Part shown: piece after piece, positions 37,001 to 45,479 of the stretch
Layout of the letters: the number at the start of each line of letters is the position of its first letter
Position numbering within the stretch: the stretch's first letter is position 1
DNA from: Thereva unica
Lineage: Eukaryota; Arthropoda; Insecta; Diptera; Therevidae
Direction of reading: 5' to 3'
Assembly (NCBI GenBank): GCA_949987705.1
Contig: OX465283.1
Coordinates: 96,211,813 to 96,275,812 of the forward strand
Length of the DNA: 64,000 bases
Program-made: the position numbers and the translations under genes
Notes under the pieces: model-generated
Database searches by the model: none
Told to the model about the DNA's origin: nothing
Seen by the model: the letters and a program-made list of their open reading frames with translations, nothing else

Positions 37001-37410
37001 TAAGGAATATAGTGTACTCAATATATCGTTTGGTCCATGGCGGCCATCTCAAGAGGGCGGATTACCATTTTCTTCACAGTTCCCTCGACATGGGTATCAA
37101 ATGAAAGAGTATGATAAGTGAAACACCATAAGCAATATAGCAAATGCAAATGCTGTTGCTTTCGAATTACTTAAAAGCTTTCAGGAGCATGCTGGTCCGG
37201 CTGCTTCGGTTTTTTTTTTGGAAAGTTTTGGAATGTTAATATTATATTATAATAAATATTTTCCTAAAATATTAAATTAAATTTTTGATTTGATTCGATC
37301 CTTTACATTATTTGCTTGAAAAATGGTATAAAGTAAAAATAAATAAAATAAACAGATTTTATTTGGAGTTACATTCGCAGTTGTAGAAAAATCGTAAGGA
37401 ACTTCGTTCC
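34051..37410. mobile_element. inverted-repeat element carrying 128-bp satellite
   Basis: 3,360 bp bounded by GGAACGAAGTTCCTTA and its inverted copy TAAGGAACTTCGTTCC. Each end is itself nearly palindromic. Outside the ends lie the two halves of a LINE, and taking the block out brings them back close to one frame, so this is an insertion. The inside is mostly 128-bp tandem repeats with flanks at 34,067-34,300 and 37,140-37,392. No transposase; presumably non-autonomous. No clear target duplication beyond one or two bases. Confidence 0.65.
34300..37140 (+). repeat. 128-bp satellite, diverged array
   Basis: About 20 diverged units of about 128 bp, each with CATGGCGGYCATCTCAAGAGG, GGCGGATTACCATTTTCTTC, CATGGGTATCAAATGAAAG and GCAATATAGTATACTCAAT. 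The first units (34,330-34,620) are less alike and read GAAATTTTGCACACAGC. A 500-bp interruption at about 35,250-35,790 has poly-pyrimidine and AT-rich sequence with no gene. Same family as the array in the palindrome at 45-54 kb, read in the opposite sense to its left arm. Confidence 0.88.
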
Positions 37411-38220
37411 TGACGGGGGTCCCATGACCGCACCTGATGTTTTTTTTTCTTTGTGAATTGAATTGAATTGAAAGAATGCTCTGGGATCACCATACATTTT
37501 ACTTTCCATGTTTCTGAGGTATTTTTTATAGAGCATTTTGGAGAGAGCATGCAATTGGTCGTAGCAATTGAGAAATGCATCGAAAGTCGCAGTGTCTTTC
37601 TTCTTCAGATAGATTTTCCAAAGTTTATTCTTCAGGTTTTTGGTACGTCTCAACTCGTTGTTGTACCACGGTGGGGATGATCTGGACGACTTCAGCGGCT
37701 CGATAGGTACACAGGATGCGAAAGTTTCATACAGGACGGAATAAAATTTTGCTACATCGACATCCAACTCATTATGTGAGAGCAACCAATTGAAATCGAC
37801 CGAAGAGAGCTTGAATGACAGTTCCTCAAGGTTGGCTTTTTGAAAGTTAAAGGTAAAGGTTGACTCCTCTGGGATTGGCTTATTGTTAAAGACAGAACAA
37901 TAGCTCAGTAGGAGAGGAGGGTGATAATTATCAGGTGACAAGACAATTGAGCTAGGCTCAACATTCATGTTGTCTGAGTGGGAAAAGAATACAAGATCTA
38001 ACCGTCTTCCTAAATTATTATTCACACTGCTCATTTGGCACAAGCCGCAGGGAAATAAGGAATTCAAAAAGCTGGCTTCCCAAGAGTTAAGGTTGTATCC
38101 AGGAAGGTAGTTATCGTCTTCATCGCAAGATACCCATTCAACATTGGGTAAGTTAAAATCGCCTACAAGTAGTAGTCCACGGTTTAGGATACATCGCATT
38201 AGTTGATTAATACATACTTA
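37411..38220 (-). pseudogene. second CR1/Jockey-like LINE, endonuclease half
   Basis: C-terminal half of the endonuclease plus linker: GLLLVGDFNLPNVEW with the catalytic GDFN, RRLDLVFFSH, LSPDNYHPPLLL in the place of the SDH block, then the linker SPPWYNNELRRTKNLKNKLW and YGDPRAFFQF. The normal His of SDH reads DNYH here. The N-terminal part is missing; the 5' limit falls inside the outer inverted repeat at 38,173-38,636, which therefore contains about 45 bp of LINE coding sequence. Confidence 0.85.
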
Positions 38221-38636
38221 GAAATTTGTGTATAGCTTCATTTTTAAGAGTCCGACAAACTTTTTATCTATGATTTTTTTCAAAACCGCTGCTTTTTCGA
38301 GCTAGACCCTTTCAAACACGCCGAGTATACGGGTAATGGTTTTGTAATAAATACATATTTTATATTTAATGGTTTGAAAGCTGTTGTGATGAGAAAACTG
38401 AAAATAAAAATGTCCGACAAAAATACTGCTGCATTGAGTCAGTCCGACGCCTCGAATATGCCGGTTATATGAGGTTATGTTTATTAATAAATATATACAT
38501 CATTTTTGTAGAATTAGTTGCCAATTATTAATGTTATCAAATGGTCATAATGTCCGACAAATTCGCTGCGGCGTTTTTGAAGTCCGACAACCTAAATATG
38601 TCGTTTATACGAGGTTATGTTTTGTGATCAATACAT
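38173..38636. repeat. outer inverted repeat (layer A), left arm
   Basis: 464 bp, matching 42,854-43,317 in inverted orientation with only about one difference seen (GTGATC against GCGATC near 38,624). It holds a tandem repeat of about 140 bp marked by TGTCCGACAAA at 38,411, 38,551 and, just past the arm, 38,691. The outer end overlaps LINE coding sequence. Confidence 0.88.
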
Positions 38637-39035
38637 ATTTTATTTCAATATTTTTTACTTTATAATTGATAACAAAAGATAGTTTTAATCATGTCCGACA
38701 AATTCGCGGCTGCATAAATTTGTAAAATGAAAAAAAAAAAAAATGTTAAAAAAAATAAAAATTTCCGCTGATTAAATTTTTCAAATATGAACGATTATTC
38801 TACTATACTTTAATAAAAATTGTGTTAAGCCATTACCAAAGAAAACAACTTCTTTCTACAGATTTCTAATTTAAATAAGTAAATAAAATTATGCTTTTTA
38901 ATATAAACATAAAATCTAATTGCATTATCGTAAATTCCTAAATTAAATAATTTTTCTATTATTCATATTCCACATCTTACACATTTTTCACTTAAATTTA
39001 TTGACAATACATTTACAAAATATTTGCAACTCATC
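38637..39035. other. AT-rich spacer, no gene seen
   Basis: Very AT-rich, with A and T runs and one more TGTCCGACAAA (38,691). No reading frame or element ends recognised. Confidence 0.5.
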
Positions 39036-39637
39036 ATCGAGCCCTTCCCGCCGTTTTATCGTAACCGACAAAAAGGTAAATTTTACAGGAGAAGGTTTTT
39101 CTTACTTATTTTTGTATCTGTTGTTTGTAATGGGCTGAAATTAGTTAGGTTAATTATTTTATTAGTTAGGCTAGTTTATTATCCGATTAATGTCAAAATT
39201 GGTGGTACATATGTTTCGAACAGGGATCGTAAATAACTGTTATTTTTGTATTTTTGACTTAAAAAATCAAATAGTAAATGTTGTCTGATCTGCATAAAAT
39301 TTATACTGGATACTCATAGTAGCGAGTTCTACGCGGTGGTGGGGTTACTTTTAAATTGTAGACTTTTATTATAAAAGTCAAGTTTAATAGTTAAAATTAA
39401 TTTAAATTTTTTAAATAAACAATAACAGTTATATTTAACTAAAAAAGTTTTAGGTCATTAAAAACTCTTATTTTTGTTTTTTATTTTTAAAGTCTTCCAA
39501 AACTCTTATGGGAAGACTTTTATTTTTAAAATCAAAAATAACTGTTAAAAAAGACTTTTATTTTTTTCGGTCTTGCATAAAAGTCTTTCTAAGATTTTTA
39601 TTTTTCCAGTTTTTTTCTATAAAAATCTTTGAAGACT

Positions 39638-41384
39638 GTGGTTGATTTGTACTAAATCAACGCGAACTTTATGATAAGGGGTGATCCTAAAGGGTTGAAA
39701 CCACCCCTAAATCGGCTACAAATAGAAACTAGTTGGGATGTGGGTTCGACCCTTTCGGTCAACACGATCAACTCAAGGGGGTGAAATAGGGTCAACTCAA
39801 AACCGCTGGAGCTATAAGGCTGAAATTTTTACAGTGCATCCCTTTAATGACGTGGACATCCACTAAGAAGCGATTTTTTGAAATTCATCCCCTAAGGGGC
39901 TCAAATGGGGTTTATCCAAACCGTTAGAGCTACAGGGCTGAAATTTTGACAGTGCAGCCCTATAATGGCGTGGACATCCACTATAAAGCGATTTTTCGAA
40001 ATTCATCCCCTAAGGGGGTGACATGGGGTTTATCCAAACCGCTGGAACTATAGGGTTGAAATTTTGACAGTGCATCCCTATAATGATGTGGACATCCACT
40101 ATAAAGCGATTTTTCGAAATTCTTCCCCTAAGGGGGTGAAATGGGGTTTACCCAAACCGCTGGAGCTTATAGGGCTGAAATTTTGACAGTGCATCCCTTT
40201 AATGACGTGGACATCCACTATAAAGCGATTTTTCGAAATTCATCCCCTAAGGGGGTGAAATAGGGTTTACTCAAACCGCTGGAGCTATAGGGCTGAAATT
40301 TTGACAGTGCATCCCTTTAATGACGTGGACATCCACTAAGAAGCGATTTTTTGAAATTAATCCCCTAAGGGGGTTAAAAGGGGTAACCCAAACCGCTGGA
40401 GCTGAAGGGCTTTAATTTTGACAGTGCATCTCTATAATGACGTGGACATTCACTAAGAATCGATTTTTCGAAATTCATCCTCTAACGGAGTGAAATGGGG
40501 TTACCAAACTAGGTACTAATTTAAGTAGAAATTAAACAGGGAGCCAAAAAATTCAAAAATATAAAATCAGCCGCACCAATTTATCCACCTAATAAATCAT
40601 TTTTTACATAGTTTTAGTTAGAATTTCTATAGCCTGATCAACGTGCTAGGCTTTAAGCACAATATCACAATTGTTTTTATAGTGTAATTTTCGAACTACG
40701 ATAGCTATTTTATTTGTTTTCAGCAAAAGACTGACCTGCCTAAATGTCATTGTAAAAAAACGGAACACCCCATTATTCAGAAGTAACTCAAATACATTAG
40801 GGTACATATTTCCAATTATTGTGTGATTGTCGTTTTTATCCTGCATTTTGACTTTATTTAAAAATTCCACGAAAAGAAGTATTTCTCCATGTATTTTTTA
40901 TTTTGCTTCGGTTTAGGGGTGGTTTAACCCCTTTAAAAAAGGGTTTAAAGTGAAATTTTCCAAATGTTTCAATGAATAAAAATGGAAAATAAAATTTTAA
41001 TGCAAAACAATAAATGTCAATTTTTTTTCAATTACAATTTTAATGCAGGGGTAGTTTCACCCCCTTAAGGGTTTAAAATAATAAATTTATGGCTGATAAT
41101 ACCTTTTGAACCAAATTTCAAGCAAAATGCAAAACACAAAAAAATTTTCTAATTTTTTTTTATATAAAGTTAATTTTTATAATTGTGGGGGTAGTTTTAA
41201 CCCCTTAAGGGTTGAAAATAATTTAGTTTTGCCTGACAGTACGCCCACAATCGTATTTGAAGCATATACTCGAAGAAAATTTTTTTTACAATTTTTTCTA
41301 TTTGTAGCCGATTTAGGGGTGGTTTCAACCCTTTAGGATCACCCCTTATCTAAAGTTCGCGTTTATTTAGTACAAATCAACCAC
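39638..41384. mobile_element. inverted-repeat layer D with 118-bp tandem repeats
   Basis: 1.75 kb with arms of about 90 bp (39,638-39,728 and 41,294-41,384) containing GGTTGATTTGTACTAAAT and GGGGTGATCCTAAAGGGTTG. The inside holds a tandem array and AT-rich sequence with further copies of the GGGGTGGTTTAACCCCTT motif near 40,915, 41,050 and 41,190. No transposase. Confidence 0.75.
39801..40510 (+). repeat. 118-bp tandem repeat
   Basis: Six units starting AACCGCTGGAGC at 39,801, 39,919, 40,037, 40,155, 40,274 and 40,391, so the period is 117-119 bp. Each carries GACAGTGCATCCCTTTAATG, GTGGACATCCACTA and CCCCTAAGGGGGTGAAATGG. Internal array of layer D. Confidence 0.92.
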
Positions 41385-42238
41385 CTTCGCAAATAAATAT
41401 TAAAAAAAGTGTATTTCATTGCATTAGTTTTCATTATTATCGAAATAATCGCGAAAAACCCTTAAAAAGGGGTGTTTTTTGCATTTTTAAGGGTGACGCC
41501 CAAGTTTTAGGACCGCAGGACCCCGATTTTTGTGATCAGCGACCCCAAAAACCATTAGGGTTCGATTTTCTTAACGGTTTGAATGGACTATTTATCTGTT
41601 TTCAGCAAAAGACTTTTATTTTTATATTTTAAAAATAAAAGTCTTTAAAGACTTTTATAGAAAAAACTGGAAAAATAAAAATCTTAGAAAGACTTTTATG
41701 CAAGACCGAAAAAAATAAAAGTCTTTTTTAACAGTTATTTTTGATTTTAAAAATAAAAGTCAATTTTAATTATTATTTCGAACAAAAAAAGAAAAAAATC
41801 TTTAATAACAATTTTAAAAGATTTAAAACAATACTAGTCAAAGATAATAGTTAAAAATAACTTTAAATATTTTTGGTAAAATTTAATTGTTACTGTTGTT
41901 TTATATCATATAAGTTTCAAAATAATGATTATTTTCTGATTTTTTCGATATAAGTTATAACAGTTACGATCCCTGGTTTCGAAGGTTAAATTAACGTCGT
42001 TTGCGGTAAAAACCTAATTTTCGAAAAAATGTCGCTTACGATAAAACGGCGGGAAGGGCTCGATGTAACAATAAGAATTAACGTTATCCCTTTTCTGTTA
42101 TTGTTTTCAATTTTATTTGTACTTGGAGTCAAAATGAATTTTTATAACGAGTTAGTTGTTATCGAACCACATTAAAGTGAAGTGCCAAGAAATTAAAATC
42201 TGTTCAAATTAAACGTGTTTTGTTGAAATTTTAAAATC

Positions 42239-42606
42239 ATGGAGTGTTTTATTTGTTCCACTTTATCAGAGGTCCCGAGATACCGTGAAAAAAGAGAAGC
42301 AATAAAACAATTTTCTAAAGACATTTGGTTACTAACTGACGGAGATTACCAATTCCATTGGTTTGATGGAGAAATGAGCCCGTCATTTAATGAAATATTG
42401 TTGGATAGTGGTGTGTATGATTTCATAAATACAGTACAATGGCACAATTGCAATTGCAATATTTTAAAAAATGATTTTATGTTATTACAGAATTTCAAAA
42501 CGATGATGAGGAGGAAGGTGATGAAGATGATGTCAGCGAAGATGATTTGGAAACAGACGAGGACGATGATATAGAGGATGAAGCTGAAGATGATGAAAAT
42601 GAATAA
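42239..42606 (+). CDS. small two-exon frame with acidic tail, unknown
   Basis: Not recognised. Exon 1 (42,239-42,410) starts MECFICSTLSEVPRYREK with a CxxC pair at residues 3 and 6. A GT-AG intron can be placed at 42,411-42,490 (donor GTGTGTATG, acceptor TTATTACAG); splicing gives an exact frame into exon 2 (42,491-42,606), which encodes a run of Asp and Glu (DDEEEGDEDD onward) to a TAA stop, 95 residues in all. Without splicing exon 1 runs on into a Met/Lys-rich frame that looks like the wrong phase. Lies between layers A and B of the nested inverted repeats. The acidic tail could suit a nuclear or histone-binding protein, but that is a guess. It may be an element accessory gene, a captured host exon, or chance. 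Confidence 0.42.
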
Positions 42607-42853
42607 TATTTATTGTATATTATATTTTATATAGTAATATTGAACAATAATAATAATAATCATTTATTTTACGTTTTTTTTTCAAAATTAATATTTTAGC
42701 TTGCATATAATAATCATTCGATTATGCGCAAGGTTATTTAATTTTTTTTTGTATTATTTTCGTCGGACTGACTCTAAGAATCACTATTTTGGTCGGACAA
42801 TGTAAATTCAAGTTACTATTAGCATAATTCATCATGTAGTCTTCCTGTCCGAC
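42607..42853. other. AT-rich spacer, no gene seen
   Basis: Includes AATAATAATAATAAT near 42,645 and two GTCGGAC motifs (about 42,762 and 42,793) like those in the layer A arms. Confidence 0.5.
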
Positions 42854-43317
42854 ATGTATTGATCGCAAAACATAACCTCGTATAAACGACATATTTAGGT
42901 TGTCGGACTTCAAAAACGCCGCAGCGAATTTGTCGGACATTATGACCATTTGATAACATTAATAATTGGCAACTAATTCTACAAAAATGATGTATATATT
43001 TATTAATAAACATAACCTCATATAACCGGCATATTCGAGGCGTCGGACTGACTCAATGCAGCAGTATTTTTGTCGGACATTTTTATTTTCAGTTTTCTCA
43101 TCACAACAGCTTTCAAACCATTAAATATAAAATATGTATTTATTACAAAACCATTACCCGTATACTCGGCGTGTTTGAAAGGGTCTAGCTCGAAAAAGCA
43201 GCGGTTTTGAAAAAAATCATAGATAAAAAGTTTGTCGGACTCTTAAAAATGAAGCTATACACAAATTTCTAAGTATGTATTAATCAACTAATGCGATGTA
43301 TCCTAAACCGTGGACTA
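42854..43317. repeat. outer inverted repeat (layer A), right arm
   Basis: Mirror of 38,173-38,636; paired positions add to 81,490. Ends CCTAAACCGTGGACTA, after which the two sides differ. Confidence 0.88.
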
Positions 43318-43325
43318 TAGGAGTT

Positions 43326-43369
43326 TATGGCTTCCGCACTATGCCGGGTTAGGTTAATTGAGACACGTT
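43326..43369 (-). repeat. Gypsy LTR-end segment, left copy
   Basis: About 44 bp (TATGGCTTCCGCACTATGCC...) repeated directly at 44,872-44,915 with two differences. On the minus strand it sits downstream of a broken integrase, where the 3' LTR end would be. Confidence 0.6.
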
Positions 43370-44520
43370 GATAGATGGCCAGAAGTATTTCTTGGTAACG
43401 GCTCGTCTTGTAGCACGAATACCAGGATGAGAGAGACTATTTTCGGAATTGAACGCTAGTCTACGTAAGGAAGTGGGTATATAAGGCCTTGGAATGCCTG
43501 TACTAGTTTCACACCACACCTGATGGGCGGTAAATGGTATTAGCGTGAGAATTAGTTTTACCAGTGATCCGTTGCTGGGGTGCTCTTGTCACCTTGTTGA
43601 GCCTGAGCCAGTGTAGGCAGGTCGAAGGTGACCGAGTCGACGTTGTCGGTTGCTAGTGAGCGTGACAAGTAGTCTGCGACAACGTTTTGTTTACCCGACA
43701 CATGTCTGATGTCTGTGGTAAACTGAGAGATTAGACCCAAATGTCTGGTCTGTCGAGGGGATCGTTCGGTCTTTGTGTGAAGGGCGCGAACCAGTGGTTT
43801 GTGATCAGTATAGACCACGAAACTGCGTCCTTCAACGAAGTAACGGAAGTGTTTGATCGCTGCATAGATTGCGAGAAGTTCGCGATCGAATGCGGAGTAC
43901 TTCCGTTCTGTTGGTGACAGCTTTTTGGAATAAAAAGCTAGTGGCTGCCACCGATGACCGTTGAATTGTTCCAATACGCCTCCGATTGCATAATCAGAGG
44001 CGTCAGTCGTAAGACTGTATTTTGCATCCTCGATTGGATGGTTCAGCAGAGTTGCTTCAGCCATCGAGGTTTTCACTTTGAGGAATGCCGCCTGACATTC
44101 TGCTGGCCAGTCAAAAACTTTATTGGCATGTAAGCGGTTGAGAAGGTCTCTCAAATGCTCGTTTGTAGGCACCAACTGTTCAGCCATTTTTGGGATAAAT
44201 CGGTGATAGAAATTCACCATTCCCAAAAACTTCTGGATCGATTTGGCAGAAGTTGGAGGTGCGAGATCAACGATAGACTGAACCCGATCGGAGGATGGAA
44301 GTATCCCATCCTTTGTGATGCGGTGGCTTAGAAACACAATCTCTGCTGCACCAAAAACGCATTTCTCTAGCTTAATGGTTAAACCGAAGCTATCGAGGCG
44401 TTTATAGAGCTCTTCGAGGTGAACGATATGCTCATCCTCGGTTTTACTGGCGATAAGTATATCGTCCAAGTATACATAAACGAAAATCAATTGCACTTGT
44501 CTTCGAAATTCTGTATTATT
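43370..44520 (-). pseudogene. Ty3/Gypsy polyprotein fragment (RT-RNase H-integrase start)
   Basis: The RT C-terminal half starts at VYVYLDDILIASKTED with the catalytic YLDD, then LGMVNFYHRFIPKMAE. RNase H has SLTTDASDYAIGGVL, FDRELLAIYAAIKHFRYF and VVYTDHKPL, so the acidic triad is present. An open frame of 312 codons ends at 43,558; the reading continues with stops into an integrase zinc-binding start, SHPGIRATRRAVTKKYFW, cut off near 43,375. Gag, protease, the RT N-terminus and the integrase core are missing. Confidence 0.9.
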
Positions 44521-44762
44521 TTAAATATTTCTTCCAGCTTATGCGGAGCCCCAGTTTGATTTTTTTTTGTTGCGGAGAGTATTACAGCAAATATTATAGC
44601 TGAGCCGTAATCGATTTTAACGGAGAAAATTGTATTGTAAAATATTTCTTTTGTATTAACAAAAAAACAATATGAAACAGGAGAATATTTAATTATCGAT
44701 AAACGATTATTATTTTATTTGGCGACAACGTATTATATAGGAAATTTTTGTGTTGTTATTCT
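44521..44762. other. AT-rich spacer, no gene seen
   Basis: Between the RT fragment and a TA microsatellite. No reading frame or element end recognised. Confidence 0.4.
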
Positions 44763-44765
44763 TTT

Positions 44766-44838
<73 letters not shown>
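44763..44838. repeat. (TA)n microsatellite
   Basis: About 75 bp of TA repeats broken once by TGTA. Confidence 0.95.
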
Positions 44839-44842
<4 letters not shown>

Positions 44843-44855
44843 GCACTTTTTCCCG

Positions 44856-44870
44856 CCGTCGGGATCACCA
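44856..44870 (-). promoter_or_regulatory. primer-binding-site-like sequence of Gypsy remnant
   Basis: On the minus strand TGGTGATCCCGACGG follows the LTR-end segment at 44,872-44,915. It resembles a site complementary to the 3' end of tRNA-Trp, used by some Gypsy lineages. Recognised from memory, with at least one mismatch. Confidence 0.45.
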
Positions 44871-44871
44871 A

Positions 44872-44915
44872 TATGGCTTCTGCACTATGCCGGGTTAGGT
44901 TAATGGAGACACGTT
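44872..44915 (-). repeat. Gypsy LTR-end segment, right copy
   Basis: Direct repeat of 43,326-43,369, next to the primer-binding-like sequence, so it fits the end of the 5' LTR. Beyond 44,915 the LTR cannot be followed with confidence. Confidence 0.6.
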
Positions 44916-45013
44916 TTATTATGCTTTTATTTTATATTTTATTTTATAATACGTGTGCACAATGTTTTATATAACTGATAGTTTTATTATAGTTTGTATA
45001 TATATATATATGT

Positions 45014-45272
45014 ATATATGAGTCGCTCAGAGGCCAATGCGGTTAAGTCCATTTTTGATACTTCCAGATTTTTGCAAATTTTAATGCAATAAATGGGTTT
45101 CTTCATTGTTATTAAAGGATTCACTTGTTACTACTTTTTTTCAGTGCCAAGTAGTAACAAGTGAATCCTTAATTGACAATGAAGAATACCATTTATTGCA
45201 TTTAATTTTGCAAAAATCTGGAAATATCAAAAAATGGACTTAACCGCATTGGCTTCTGAGTGACTCATATAT
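45014..45272. mobile_element. 259-bp foldback MITE
   Basis: Near-perfect hairpin centred at 45,143, with paired positions adding to 90,286. Arms of over 100 bp run from TATATGAGTCGCTCAGAGGC on the left to its inverted copy ending GACTCATATA. Small bulges (for example near 45,095 and 45,190). Set in TA repeats, which would suit a TA target. No coding capacity. Confidence 0.8.
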
Positions 45273-45479
45273 GTGTGTGTGTGTCTGTATGTATATATAC
45301 ATAGGTATATATATATATATATATATACTAGCTGGGACCCGGTGCGCCTACGCTGCACCCATAAGTCAATAGTAAACAATAAAAACCATCCATTGACTTA
45401 ATATTTTTCGAGATATGAATTTTACACAGATGAAATGCCTCAGAGAACATGGGTCTTGCGTCGGCCGCCATGAATCGGT

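Larger units (their letters stand above)
39515..41761. mobile_element. inverted-repeat layer C
   Basis: Arms of about 122 bp (39,515-39,636 and 41,640-41,761; paired positions add to 81,276), rich in AAAGTCTT/AAGACTTT and containing CGGTCTTGCATAAAAGTC. Well matched. Inside layer B and enclosing layer D. Confidence 0.7.
39036..42064. mobile_element. inverted-repeat layer B
   Basis: Bounded by ATCGAGCCCTTCCCGCCG... at 39,036 and its inverted copy ending GGGCTCGAT at 42,064; about 30 bp match before divergence. A second inverted match, TTTCGAACAGGGATCGTAA near 39,215 with TTACGATCCCTGGTTTCGAA near 41,965, continues the arms in a decayed state. Lies wholly inside layer A. Whether it is a transposon or a remnant of a larger foldback is open. 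Confidence 0.6.

Noticed and set aside
39024..39236. 70-codon frame (+) with hydrophobic stretch
   Set aside because: Overlaps the layer B arm and decays with it; a membrane-segment look arises easily from AT-rich DNA.
40646..40870. 74-codon frame (-) in layer D
   Set aside because: AT-rich sequence, no motif, not repeated in other layers.
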